Positions 45,819 to 58,429 of a stretch of 64,000 bases of DNA are shown here, in pieces. The notes under the pieces were generated by a model. It did no database searches and was not told where the DNA came from. It worked only from the letters and a program-made list of their open reading frames with translations. Positions within the stretch are counted from its first letter, which is position 1. Every line of letters begins with the position of its first letter. Location: contig CM046294.1 in assembly GCA_025267735.1 (NCBI GenBank), positions 19,340,162 through 19,404,161 of the forward strand, in the 5' to 3' direction. A program made the translations under genes and the position numbers. Origin of the DNA: Mactra quadrangularis (taxonomy: Eukaryota; Mollusca; Bivalvia; Venerida; Mactridae).

Positions 45819-46107
45819 CAGGGGCGGATCCAAGATTTTATCCTAGAGGGGGTCCGAACTTTTTCCAGGGGGTCCAAACTTTCGAACCACAACCACATTA
45901 TACACATTTTACAGAATAATGCAATATATCAATAATAAAAACGACATAACTAATAAATCTATGTTAAGCACCGACAAAAATTGCTTCATGCTATTTAAAA
46001 ATGACTTACTGTCAATAAATAAACTAATGGAAAGGTACATTTTGGAAATTACAAGGGGGGTCCAGACCCCCCTGACCCCCCCCCCGGCTAGATCGGCCTA
46101 TGCTACT
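45819..46107. mobile_element. MITE-like element with CAGGGGCGGATC end
   Basis: The left end CAGGGGCGGATCCAAGATTT and right end CTAGATCGGCCTATG are imperfect inverted repeats. Near the right end is a perfect palindrome, GGGGGGTCCAGACCCCCC (46055-46072), followed by a C run. Translated peptides such as GRIQDFILEGVR are artefacts of this element. Confidence 0.75.
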
Positions 46108-48095
46108 GTTAAACAAGTTCTAATCACTCACAGCATACTTATTAAACTACAACTGGTTCCTTGCATTCTCCGTACATTTGGATCAATATAAAGGTCCTTT
46201 GATGTGGATACAACAAGACAGTCATTGAAGCTCATTTTTTAAAGTAAGTGCAGTTTGTTGCACAATTGTCAATTTCAATGATTACTGCACTTAAACTTCA
46301 ACCTTAGTATCAAGGGTGTGTCGACAAAGACTTAAAACTCAGTGCGAGTGCGAAGCAGTGCAAAACGAACATTAAAAAGATAAATGCATCACAATAATAG
46401 GCAGCTTGCATGTCTACAAAACTCTTAAACAACATCATTAGCACCCGTATGAACTTTTAAAACTGAAATGTAAATTTGGTAAAAATTACACGGTTCATTA
46501 AGTGTTGAAATATGAACTATTGATTATGTATTAAATATTATAGGTTAACCGAGGTTAAACGGTACGGTTATAATAGTTATGTACGCAGGGTGTAACGTGG
46601 AATATAATATTTGAAGCTGACTATACATTTTCATGAATGGCCCAAACATAGACGAACACTCCCACGCACGGCGTTAATCTACACTGCGCGAAATTTACTA
46701 GGTTGACTGATAGTGTATATGCAAGTTTAACCATAGCGTTTTGTACGATTTTTGTTTTGTGTTTTGTGTCTAAAATGAGCCAATTTATGTAAAAAAAATA
46801 GCATCATTCATACTTTAAACAGGTTTTACATAACTGCAGAATTGTTTGTGAAATTTTGAACGTCCAAGGTTAGTTATCGTTTGCGAGGCCGTGCAGTTTT
46901 ACTGAAGTAGAAACTACCCTTTAAAAGATTGGTGTTTGAGTCTAAATGGAGTCAAATTTGAAAACATTCCTGATATACACTGTAATTCATGTCAGGAAAG
47001 TTTCTTATTTGCTAAAATGTGTTTTTGTCAATGATAGGCTATCTTCTTATTGCTAATTTAGCACCATTAAGTTGGAGCTTTCCCAAAAAGTAGTGTTTTT
47101 TCACTCTGTACATCTGGTAAATTAATTAAAATTAATTAACTAATTCATATATTATAGTAGCATCAGTATGGTATATTGTTACTGGGTTAGGAATAGACTT
47201 TGAGTTGTGACTAGAAAAATATGTTATCATCTTTGAATATTCATTTTCATTTAGTCACAACCCGTAGACAATTTCCTGCAGTGTAGGTGAGTGATATACC
47301 ACGAGTGACAGCGAATACAATTAAACTGAATGAATACGGGAAATGTTTTAATGCCTGTTAGAGTTATCTGTTCTTAGTTCTCTCCATTGATGATGGGAAG
47401 GATAGATCTAAGTACAGATATATTGATTGCTTTCGTGTTAATCAGTCAATGGATACCTTATAAATGTTATTTTATTAATTAGCTAAAAGTCCTTGAACAG
47501 GTGTGGCGAACAAAAACAACCTAGGTATTTTAAATGCTATTAAACACACTTTAACCAAGCAAGTGCCTTAATGTTATCAAACAATAATCTTAAATAACTT
47601 ATTATATAACTAACAATGTACGTGTCTCTGACTAGCTTAGTTGTAAACATGATTGGATCAATGATGTTTGTTAGACAAATATCGTGCCAAGGTCTAAATG
47701 TCATCTTCTTGTATTAGGGGTCATTGCGTAAGTTGTGACGTAGAGAGCGGTAATCTGCAGCTGGTACGTCGCCACCCTGCATGTATGTAGTTGAGTCCCT
47801 AATTCACAACAAATACCCTACAACATGTATAAAGGGCCCATGTTTACAAGCACCGACATTGATTTTAAGGATAAAGTTAATAACAACATTCATTTTGTTT
47901 ATGATAGTGGTGCGTGATTAGTATAGTTCGAATATACCCAGTACTAATGCACCGAACAAATAAAACAAGCATGCTTCTTATTAAAAGGGATCAACATTAA
48001 GGGCTGATACTAAAGATGTGGTTCGGGAAACTTAAAAAATATAGCTGGCTGTCCATACGGGCAACCTAGCTTAAAAAGTAATGTCTAGTCGTGTA
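46108..48095. other. AT-rich DNA, one small hairpin
   Basis: About 2 kb without a recognisable gene or repeat. GTTGTGACTAGAAAA and ATTTAGTCACAAC (around 47203-47267) can pair. Confidence 0.5.
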
Positions 48096-49160
48096 TTAAA
48101 GCCCCATTATCAAAAATAACCCTGTTTTTAGACTTCAAAAATAATTCAAACTACAAACACCTATAATGAACAAGATTTTTTAAATAAATGAAAAATCTTG
48201 CTTAAACATGTTAATGTTATTTATTGCATTTCAAAGTGAAAGTAGATCGAAACCGAAAGTAGAATTTGGTTGTCAATTCTTGTAACAATAGTTTTGATCA
48301 CAGTGTGTTAAAGATGAAGTCATATCATAAAAACACTTACTCCGAATAACATAACTAAGTTCTAAATCTATTTTAGATCAGATATATTGAACATTAGCGT
48401 ATAACTGAATGTAGCGTGCTCTTATAAAAGTATTCCACTTTTAAAAATAAATAGACATTTGCTCAAACTTAAATTTAGAAAGCAGAATGGTTTGAACTGT
48501 TTATTGTGTCTTTAATACATGTTATATCTTGATAACTTCTAGAGCTGCAACGATTCACCGGAAAGTCGATTCGATGCGATTCGATATTTTTTCTTTCGAT
48601 TCGATTCATCTATTAGAATTATTTACTCCAAATATGCATTTATACATTTATTTGAGAGTAAAACCATTTATTATTGATAAAACAAAAGTGTTACTCAAAT
48701 TAAATTCACAAGAAACCCGAAAATCTGCTAAATTAAGATTGCTTCTTTAAGTACGAAATGGACTGGGTACGAATTTAAAGGTCACGAAAATGTATCATTA
48801 ATGTAATATCAACTAAAACATATCTATATATACAATATGAAACATAAATTGTATCAGAATAAGCAGCTCTTAATATACTGCAGATAACGCCTTGCTACTT
48901 GATTGAATAAAGGGAAATAACCGTTGCGGGGAGTTAGTGTCTTTTAGGTGCCCTTTTGCTTTTATGATTATAACTTATGTAGATACGTTTAAAGGTCAGT
49001 ATCGAATCGAAATTCGTGGGTCCCGAATCGAAATCGAATCGCCGCCGTCGCAGTCGAGTTTCGATGTATCGAATCGAATCGTTGCAGCCCTATTAACTTC
49101 GTGGTTGTAAAACAGTTTTCAAGTCTACTGTTAATAAATATCGTCATTTGGAGGCTTTAA
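48096..49160 (+). repeat. family D repeat, complete, split by hAT-3
   Basis: The left end TTAAAGCCCCATTATC and right end ATTTGGAGGCTTTAA form a short inverted repeat, so the family looks like a DNA element of ~510 bp. It is interrupted at 48540-49092 by hAT-3. Other copies are at 34800, 37952, 51785, 53587 and 54945. There is no coding frame. Confidence 0.88.
48540..49092. mobile_element. hAT-type non-autonomous element (hAT-3)
   Basis: Ends TAGAGCTGCAACGATTC and GAATCGTTGCAGCCCTA are inverted repeats with one mismatch. The flanking octamers ATAACTTC (48532-48539) and TTAACTTC (49093-49100) agree at seven of eight. Both ends are filled with repeated TCGATTCGAT units. Deleting the element restores the family D sequence ATAACTTCGTGGTTGTAAAA, as seen in the copy at 53587. 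Confidence 0.95.
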
Positions 49161-49969
49161 TCTAAATTTGTCAGACCTGTGAAGTTCTAATCTATTTCAA
49201 AAAATCTGAAATAATGAGAGAATATTTTAGTATAATGGGTGACAGTATTTCAGAAGTGTCTTATTTTGTACATCGACATGAATCCATAGAAACACGCCAT
49301 AGGAATTACATCACCTTCACAAAAACAAAAATATGTCTAGTCGGGTTTGGTCTCTCTTTGTTCTAGACACTGTTCTGTTTAGAATATATAATAATTATTT
49401 TATTATATATATATATCATTATTTCACATTAATTCACGTGCGCACAGTGTGATGTAATTGAGAACATTAATTTTGTGTTTTTAAATATGCATTAATTCTC
49501 GAAGGGATATATTATTTTAATAAATATTTATTCAATAATGATATGAAATCTGAGCTTAATTCAGTATAATTTTCGCCGAGTTTCAGACTTCTCTGTGAAA
49601 TTTAATATCGGTGAAAATAATCTATTCGTGATTGGCAACACGAAGACATAAAATCAAAATCTGCATACTTAATGACTGTCTGACAGTCTAAAATCAAAGA
49701 CACGCCCTCTGGTTTAGCTCCGCCTTCAGTAAAATTAAATTGTTATCGCTAGCAGTTTTCTTTTCTCAAGCAAGGTGATTTGTCTTTAAAACCATATTTA
49801 GCAGAAAACACACATATTTCCAACTATTCATTTCTAATCCAATATGCTTTGCCACACTAAACCATAAATTTCGATCCCGAATTTTAATATATTAATACTC
49901 GTGTTTTTTATTAAATAAGAAAAGTATATATACTTTTATATATATATCACTGTAAAAAAGGTGTTTTGC
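49161..49969. other. AT-rich DNA, nothing recognised
   Basis: Contains a short TATATATA run near 49404. No gene was seen. Confidence 0.5.
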
Positions 49970-50245
49970 TTTTTAACACTTTTTAAAACACTTTTCTACA
50001 CTTTTAAAACATGTTACCACTTTAAACATGTAACATGTTTTGTTTTAAAACATGCTTGTGTTTTGATATAAAACATTACACATATCAAAATAACACACCA
50101 GAACGCCTTGAAAACATGTCAAAGTTTTTTAATTAAAACACTTGACGCGTTTCAAATCAAAACACTTTCTTGTTACACTTTTTGCAAACGTAACGCCATA
50201 TGAAAACACTTCGTGTGTTTTGTTGATAAACACTGAACATGTTTG
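49970..50245. repeat. patch dense in AAAACACTT / TGTTTTAAAACATG
   Basis: Over about 275 bp, AAAACAC, TGTTTT and AAAACATG recur some twenty times in both orientations, with local palindromes such as CATGTTTTGTTTTAAAACATG. There is no fixed period. It could be a decayed palindromic minisatellite. Confidence 0.65.
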
Positions 50246-51784
50246 TATAATTCGCCTGTTTTGTTGCAAAACTGAAACTTATTGCTTCAAGAGCACTGTT
50301 CGCTAAGTCTGTCTAAAATGAAACCTGGACTATTTAACATCATATCCAACTATTTGTCCTTTCGTAACTTACTGATTTGACTACTCGATAAAATCGATAA
50401 TTAAACAGAGCCTCCGTTGTTGCGCTCGGTATTGTTCGGAAATTTCCGATATGACACCCTGCTGTGATCATAGATTGATAAAACTGATCAACCCCCATCA
50501 ATATATCACGTGATAGACTCTGCATGACGTCTAGTACCAACATACTTTCATGCAAGCTTATAAATTAGAGACAGTGAGCGGTAAGAATAAAAATAAATTC
50601 CATGGAGTTTTATTTACATTTCTTTTTATGAAAAAAACTACACTTTATAAGATATGTGTCATACATATAATTTTCATTACATCTTGTTTTTATTACATTT
50701 GCAACAGTGTAAGTAAATGTACACATTACTTCTTATAATATTAAAAAATAATTATTTCAATGACAATTCAAAACATCAATCAATGTGTATATTAATTGTA
50801 CACTTAATAGTCGCTATAACTCAGAAAGGCAAATATGAACGCAATAGCTGAACATAAAATACAGACAATGTGTAATATAATTTCATATAAAGACAACTAT
50901 CTGGAACATCAATTAATACGTAGATATATGTATAGAATAGGTGCTTTAATATAACCGTTAAAAGTATAAACACTGGCTATTTTTCATTACTTAAAAATTC
51001 CATAAAACAAACACGGACAAAAAAGACAGATAGCCTTTCACAGATAATAGTTTAAAGAAATAAAGATCTATATCATCCTCGCTACCCTGTATATGTTTTA
51101 CGACCTGGATGGTGTAATAATGATTGTAGTATCCTGTCATAAAACAAGGACCCTGTTTATAAAGGGGCCTTTGTATAAAATGACACCCGCTTGGATGTTG
51201 ATATACGCACCAACAGGGGTCCAATAAAGAGTGTTATAAATTTCATCAATGCATTTTAAGTCATACAAGAAATTAAGAATGAAAAAGGAGAAATAAATAT
51301 TGTGAAGACAAGACAAATTTTATAATTTGAAACAGCATTTAACTGTATGCGTAGACAAATAAGACGAGTAAATGCATGTACAGTCATCAGTATTCTTTTC
51401 TCAGCTATGTGTAAATTAATTATTTTTTAGAAGTTTTATGAGCTAAAAGTCGTCTGATTTTTTGTAATTCATTTGATCAATTATCCATTTATAACAGCAT
51501 CATTTTATTAAATTAGATAATGTATAATTCCACTTATATACTTATTTTACTGTATAACTTGTGTAAAAATATGAAACAAATCACGAATTATACATTACCG
51601 TACGATAGTAACAAGTAAACTTGAAATAGAATAAAATACTTCTTGTCACATTGACATATTGTCCTAGACCTAGAGAAAAATATCTTGTATCTGTGAAGCC
51701 CTTTATTTAAATTACGAGATTTTTGACTGCAAGGAAAATTCACCCATTTTGACTCCGCTAGCGAACACGAGTTTTAGACATAAA
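50246..51784. other. AT-rich DNA, nothing recognised
   Basis: The minus-strand 71- and 77-codon frames at 50340-50555 and 50991-51224 have no recognised domain. Confidence 0.5.
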
Positions 51785-51925
51785 AATGAATCACATAGTG
51801 TGATCTTATATAAGTACTCTACTTTTTTAAAGCCATGGACACTTCAAACCCATGTCAGAATGATTTGAACAATTCATTTTGTCTTTTAAAGGTATTGTGA
51901 TATTTTGATCATGCAAGTTTGTGAA
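51785..51925 (+). repeat. family D fragment
   Basis: ATATAAGTACTCTACTTTTT, GGACACTT, CAGAATGATTTGAAC and TTGTGATATTTTGAT follow the order of the 3' half of family D. Confidence 0.6.
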
Positions 51926-52029
51926 GCATGCAGTTAGCTTTCAAATTTACTTTTGATAAATATATCTTTATTTTACGGCTCTGATCATAATGCTAGATAA
52001 GAAATAATATATTTGACCGCAGATAAGAT

Positions 52030-52101
52030 CGGTAGCGATAGAGCGTCGTACGCTATCGGCCGTTCGGCTATCTTCGTCAGTTTCCGTATAGCGAAACGGA
52101 A
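52030..52101. other. CpG-rich stretch with two hairpins
   Basis: CGATAGAGCGTCGTACGCTATCG folds on itself (stem at 52036-52058), and TTCCGTATAGCGAAACGGAA (52082-52101) forms a six-pair stem. The stretch has many CpGs while its surroundings have almost none. No known RNA family is recognised. Confidence 0.5.
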
Positions 52102-53586
52102 TCTCCCGAAAGAAAGAAAAAAAACAATACTTACTAAACTAATTCGCTAATTCCCCCTACTAAATATTCTTAAAAAATTATGAAACATATACCACTTTTT
52201 AAAGAAAAGATTGTAGTTAATGAATCCGATTGGGATAGAAATGATTTTTAAATAGTAAAAAAGAAATTAGACAAACTATTGCAAATATTGAGGTAAAAAA
52301 ATTGCATTTTGTACTAAAGTTCATATAAAATAGGGTTAACATTTTTAACTCAAAATTCCCCCAACTATTTATTTTTCAATTTAAAAAAAATATATACCAC
52401 AAGAAAGGGGTTAAATTGAATTATTTGAAACTGAATGGGATAGAATGATAAATAACTTTAAATTCAAGTTATATAAGATTAAGTACCAACGACCTTCTTA
52501 TTTCTATATAGCGCGCACTACCCTATCAGGCTTATCGATAAAGGACAAATAGTTGGATATGTGTAATTTAATCAAAGTCACGGCTGATAAATATGCAAAT
52601 AAATAAATAAAAAACAGAATTTGAAAAGATTGAATTATCATTTATTTGTCATAAAAATGCAACCATAATTCAACTAATAAAACTAACTGTAATTTATTCT
52701 TAATCATAAAACACATTTCAAAAATCTTGGTAGGTTATAACAAGAGAAGCTTCAGGAATAGCCAAACTAAGTATGAAAGTCTATTGTTATGTACAATGTT
52801 CTTCTTTTGCATCAACAAAATCATAACTGTTAATAGCATTTTAATTTTTTTTTAGAAACTTGTACAAAATTTAATACAGGCATATAATTATTATAAATTT
52901 TAATTTTTTAACACAAGTCTCATAAATCTTTTGTTTTAATCAATACGTGAAATAGAGTTCTTCACAACTTCTATTTTACAGATGTCTTAAATAACCAACG
53001 TTTATAAAATTTCCATGAATATGTGATAATGTCTTTTTTTTAAATATGAAGTGTCACTTTCGAACAAGGGCTTCATTAGAAAAAATGGGTCAGGTGAAGT
53101 AAAAAAACTGGCAAAAAAATATCATTTACCAAATTTGATAAAACTAGATGTTAATGTAAGAGTTCATATCGATTCACACTACCACCATAACACCATTACA
53201 AGAAAAAATATTTATAAAATATTTAAAAAAATTGATACAGACAGAAAATCAGTGCACCATTTCCAACAATCTTACGTTTCCTCTTGAATTGTAAGATATT
53301 GTGACATACACAAAATGGAGATAAAATAATGACAAAATCCATTGCGGATACTTTTTTCTTTGAGATTTTTTGTGAAAATGCCCACAGAATCTTAGTCAGT
53401 GTGATGAGTCAGTATGGAAAAAAATACTAGCAATTTATATCGTAATTGTTCTTAATATCATAAGTTGTAAATTTCGAACATGTTAAACAACGATGAAATA
53501 GTTATATAGTGTAATTGTTCTACCAAAAATGCAACATTTATTTTCAATCTATGAAATTTAGATCGATCTATGTTTCTTCATATTAT
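52102..53586. other. very AT-rich DNA, nothing recognised
   Basis: The poorest stretch of the window in G and C, with many A and T runs. A 78-codon frame at 53051-53287 has no recognised domain. Confidence 0.5.
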
Positions 53587-54070
53587 TTAAAGCCACTAAA
53601 TGATTATGAGTCTACAGTAGATTTGAAAACACTTTTACAACCACGAAATTACCAAAATATAACATAATTATATTAAAGACTCAATAAACAGTTCAAACCA
53701 TTCTGCTTTCTAAATTTAAGTTTGACCAAGTGTCTATTTCGTATATAAGTAGTGTACTTTAAATAGAGCACATTATATTCGGTTATATGCCAATGTTCAA
53801 TATATGTGATCTAAAATAGGTTTAGAGCTTAATTATGTAATTCAGAGCAAGTTTATAATATGACTTCATTTTAAACAGACTGTGATCAAAACTATTGTTT
53901 CACGTATTGACAACCAAATTCTACTTTCGGTTTATATCTACTTTCACTTTGAAATGCAACGAATAACATAAAACATATTTAAGCGATATTTGCATTAAAA
54001 ATGTTTATTAGTGGTGTTTTAAATATATAAATGTCTACTTTCTTTGCTGTCCAAAAAAATAGGAAGCATT
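53587..54070 (-). repeat. family D repeat, reverse copy
   Basis: Starts TTAAAGCCACTAAATGATTA and includes TACAACCACGAAATTACC, which shows the uninterrupted site where hAT-3 sits in the 48096 copy. It then has CAGTTCAAACCATTCTGCTT and TTGACAACCAAATTCTACTT. Confidence 0.9.
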
Positions 54071-54331
54071 TGTCATAAAGCACTTAACAATAATCAGCAA
54101 TTAAATACGAGATTTTGACATAAATGAACTATCAAATTAAGAGATACGTTTTGCGAATGCCTGTTTTTTTTCAAATAAATGCTAGTTTCACTTTAAGCCT
54201 CGGGCTTTATTTCTATCTTTAGAAAATACATTTGTGTATTATTAAATACAATTTAAAATATTTACACAATTAATTTTAAATTTATCGGCAGAAGGAAACC
54301 GGATACATGTAGAACCAGATGCATATAAAAC

Positions 54332-54631
54332 TACGAAAGACCGGTAGTGCCATTTCTACTTCATGATTTCCCGACTTCATCTTCAAGAATTCACATTTTA
54401 ACTTGTTTTCAACATACGGAATTCACGAATTCATGATTTCAGCTTCATGAATTCACGATTTCAACTTCACGAATTCACGATTTCAACTTCACGAATTCAC
54501 GATTTCAACTTCACGAATTCAATGTAAACAGAATTCCTGCCAAATGACCAATTCCGTATGTTGAAAATGTGAATTCATGAAGATGAAATCGGGAATTCGT
54601 GAAGTTGAAATGGCCCTATCGGTTTTTCGTA
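54332..54631. mobile_element. 300-bp foldback with internal 22-bp tandem repeats
   Basis: TACGAAAGACCGGTAGTGCC at 54332 is mirrored by GGCCCTATCGGTTTTTCGTA ending at 54631. The inverted arms run on for about 80-90 bp through CATCTTCAAGAATTCACATT and CAACATACGGAATT. The left inner part holds about four units of CACGATTTCAACTTCACGAA. No coding frame is present. Confidence 0.92.
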
Positions 54632-54944
54632 TAAAACAGTTCTACGAACTTTCCGAACAACCCTCGTATATATATTATTGGCACTAATTCCATGTTAAAA
54701 CACATGTTTTATCTAATTTTATTCGCTATATTTCCAGTGATTTTTTTTTAATTTAGAGAAAGTGTTGTTTTCCCATAACACCATACGCATCGGTTACTAT
54801 AATGGTTCACATCATCGTTAGAAAATGTTAAATAATGTATGAAGCTGTATCTAAAGAGTAAGAATATAAAATTACTTGATGTGGCATTTTTGTGTAATCT
54901 GAAAATTCATATTTAAGTCACTATATATTATATGAAGATATATT
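54632..54944. other. AT-rich DNA, nothing recognised
   Basis: No repeat, RNA gene or credible coding frame was seen. Confidence 0.5.
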
Positions 54945-55085
54945 CATCTACAGTAGACTTGAAAACTGTTTTACACCCATAAAGTTGTCAGAATATAACA
55001 TACATTAGAGACACAATAAACAGTTCAAACCATTCTGATTTCTTAATATGAATTAGGCGAAGTGTCTATTTCTTTAAAACAAAAT
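54945..55085 (-). repeat. family D fragment
   Basis: CTACAGTAGACTTGAAAACT, CACAATAAACAGTTCAAACC and GAAGTGTCTATTTCTTT match the reverse of family D's right end. Confidence 0.8.
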
Positions 55086-55399
55086 ACAATGTAGTATTTG
55101 GAGTCAGAAAACATAACACTAATAGCAACTGAAATATTTTACGAAGTAATTTAACAGTGTGTCTGTTGCATTCACAGTTATAAAATCAAAATTCAATCGA
55201 ATCTGAGCATCATTTTCTATTCTGTAGTAGATTCCCCCCCCCCATTTGATTCAAATACTTTCGTAACTGTTCCTGGCCTACAGTTGACAAATTTATTTAT
55301 CTTATGAAATCCAAGACAAAAATAACATCATAAGTATCGCAAAATTTATAAAAGAAGCTCTATCTATCAGGAATCGCTGTCGTAACATTTAATTACTGT
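55086..55399. other. AT-rich DNA, nothing recognised
   Basis: Contains a C run of about ten near 55235. No gene was seen. Confidence 0.5.
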
Positions 55400-55576
55400 C
55401 TATAAAATATATTTTGTATTTTTTTTTGTTACAATATTGTTTAACTGTTTCATTATATTGAATATTGTATTTGATATATATATTTGAATGTGTGGTCTTT
55501 GCCATGAGTATTGTAAATGGCCAAAGTCATATGTAAATGTCGTTATTTGCCAATAAAGATGTATGTATGTATAAAA
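55400..55576 (+). mobile_element. possible 3' end of a LINE retrotransposon
   Basis: GTAAATGTCGTTATTTGCCAATAAAG is split here as GTAAATGTCGTTATTTGCC followed by AATAAAGATGTATGTATGTA. This matches the usual 3' end of several animal non-LTR families, which finish in a short tandem repeat. No reverse-transcriptase sequence is seen upstream, so it would be a heavily 5'-truncated copy. Confidence 0.45.
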
Positions 55577-57136
55577 ATATAATTCAAAACCAGGAAATAA
55601 GAAGTAGAACTTTTGCCTTGCAATTTCTTTAAAATCAGTATTTAATCAGGAGTGACATTGGGGATCGTGTCCCTCAATATACGAAGGAACGTCTTATTTC
55701 TTATAAAGAAACTATATGGTCGCGGTGGGGAAATAATTTGAATTAATGTGGAACAACAATGATGTTGTACAGTTATAATTTCTTCAGATTCCAATTTCTT
55801 TAACCGTATTAAGAAATATAATCAGTTTGATAAATTGGCAGCTTAGTAACCTTGGTCATAGTAGATGGAAAGAAAAATGTTCAATATAATAAAGACTCAA
55901 ATGAAAGAAGCTTTCGCTTGAAGAAAATGACAGAAAGTGATACTTTAATTAATTTTTATATGGAAAAATATAATTACAATGTACATGTATATAATATCAG
56001 TGTGCATATAATTTTATTTCCTCCAGATTTGAAGGATTAGAAAAATAAAAGAGGTTAATTTGTAGAAATTGTTTAAAGCCCTCCAAAAGTTCCTTCACAC
56101 ATTCACAATTTATATTGTACCAAATAGAATTTCAAAAAGTTGTAAAAGCAGTTTACTGTTAAGTGATTTTCAATTTTGCCTTTTTCTAATCAGAAATTTG
56201 TCTCTTGGATATAAAATAACAAAAATATCTCAAACTTGATGATGGTTCATTGAGATACATAGACCATTTTTTTGGAGGCTGATAAATAACTGAGGCTGCA
56301 ACTCAAAAAAATAAAATGTACCAATAGAAAGTTCATTTCCATAGCATGAATAATAGATGAAACCAACAATAATATGATAATACTTCAAATTTGAACTAAG
56401 AAATTGTCGCAATTTAACTAATTGTACTGTCAAGAAACTTTTGGAGTATAATGTCAAGAAATTCAGGTCTCCTTCAAACAGTTCATTTAGTAGGTAATGA
56501 AATCATAAATAGGTTCTTTCAAACATTTAGAAATAATTATTTAGATGTACTCACAATTTTACATTTGATCCACTGATTTTTTGTCAAAATCAAAGCCTAA
56601 CTTCAACTTCGGCAGTTGTTTCCGTCACTGAGCGCATGGAATTCAAATAAATTGCGTTAGCAAAGTAATAGCTAAAGACAAGTACTTTCATGAAACCAAT
56701 GACATCAACTAACAAACTTAACAGCGTAGTCTGCCTTATTTATATGTGTTAGCATTTGTTGCCAGAACACAACAGAACAGAACTGGTTAAGCTGCTTATC
56801 CTCTTAAGAGTGAACAACCTAACATGTTTTCGTAATCCAACACTTTGTTTGTTTACAAAAAAATATTAAATTTGAATAATATATTTTTCATATAAGTAAA
56901 TATCACGTTTATTATGCATAAACAATAACAGACCAAGTTTTATCGGTCATCTACTGTCTGGAAATCATGTCCGTGCTACGCCATAACAACAATTTATAAT
57001 CACGAAACTTAATTTAAAAAACTAATATTAGTTTCAGAATTGACGTCAGGTAAAACTTGTTTTCTTCATATTAATGGCACTGGTTAAAATGACAAGGATG
57101 GCAACGATTGTTTTTCTTTGTCCGAAAATGCCGTCA
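55577..57136. other. AT-rich DNA, nothing recognised
   Basis: Frames of 62 codons (55852-56040) and 75 codons (56230-56457, minus) have no recognised domain. Confidence 0.5.
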
Positions 57137-57501
57137 TTAAAGTGACCGTTTCTCAAATTTCAACTTAAATATCAAATTGTCTAAAAATTAAAAAAAAATA
57201 GAGACATTTAGAAAGCAGTAAAGAAAGGCTTTGATAATGGCATTTTTGGTGCTAATTGACATGCAACAGTAAAAAATGTGGATTGTAGGTTTTAAAAATC
57301 TACCCAGTTTAGTAACGGTATAGAAGCTATTAGCGCGTTTTTCGTACCTTTGAATTTATATTTCTCAAAACCTCTCGGTCAGTTTGTCATAAAATATCAG
57401 GAAACTATTTTCTTTACGCAATTACAGACACTAGTACTGACGTGTATGTGATTTAAATAATATAAAAAAAATTGACCAAATTAGATGATAAGCCGCTTTA
57501 A
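57137..57501 (+). mobile_element. MITE family C copy
   Basis: Ends TTAAAGTGACCGTTTCTCAA and GATAAGCCGCTTTAA are short inverted repeats. The interior shares CTAATTGACATGCAACAGTA and TAGTAACGGTATAGAAGC with the copies at 2123 and 10440. Confidence 0.8.
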
Positions 57502-57889
57502 CAAGAAAATTGTATTTGTCTCGGTAAAATAGTTTTTCCTAAGTCACGTTAAGAGAGCAGATTAAAACACCATTCTTGAATATATTAAACTCACGGTCAT
57601 TCACACCGGGATTATCGTGTTGTTTGTATAATTATAATATAATATGTTGTTAATGACGACAAATAAATAAGGAAGAAAAAAAACGTTGATTAGTACATGA
57701 ATCCAATTATAACCAGTTTTGTTTTTTGTTTAAAGGTAAGTGTAGCTTAAGTTATTGGCATTAGTTGCAAGACTAAGATAAACGGAAAAACGGGCAAAGA
57801 ATTGTATCTTTGCACACAAAATAAATACATTTAATAGTCATTAAACAAAGACAAGACTTTGTTGGTTTTTTTTTTAATTTCTTTATTTA
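57502..57889. other. AT-rich DNA, nothing recognised
   Basis: No repeat, RNA gene or credible coding frame was seen. Confidence 0.5.
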
Positions 57890-57894
57890 TCAAC

Positions 57895-58190
57895 AGCCCA
57901 GTTAGCTAAATTGGTAGCTTGTCGTTCTACGAATTCATTAATCCTTGATGCAATTGTCAAGGTAGGACTCAGTGATACTTATGGCTGACCGGCATTACTG
58001 CGGGAGTTTTGCCGTGAAATATGTTCAACGGTTATTTTCCCGCCTATCACTGTCTCAAGTTGTGCATTTGTTAATCACTGGGAAGATGTGTGCTTAGTAC
58101 TTGATTGAAGATTTAAAAAATAATAACTTAGAGATATAGGCTTTCCAAGGGTCCATGAATGGGACGCAATATACGCAATACGACGAAAAT
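57895..58190 (+). mobile_element. diverged SINE-2 copy
   Basis: A box TAGCTAAATTGG is present. Later come GTGCTTAGTACTTGATTGA and AGAGATATAGGCTTTCCA, the same order as in 61598-61931. The B box is not recognisable, and the 3' end is decayed. Confidence 0.7.
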
Positions 58191-58429
58191 AAATTATGAT
58201 ATGTTGCGTAATTCACGTTCAGTGTGCAAAAAAGTCGTTGTGTGAACGGTGAATATTAATTGTTTGTCCCTAGTTTGACCTTTTTAAATGATCCTAATCG
58301 TTGTATAAATAATAATATTCCATAATATGATCAGATACAAATTTATACATTTAAAATAAGTTTTTTGTTTTGTTTTTAAACTCAATTTCAACCATTTGTG
58401 CCTAATTGTCTGTCACTGCACTGCGTTTC

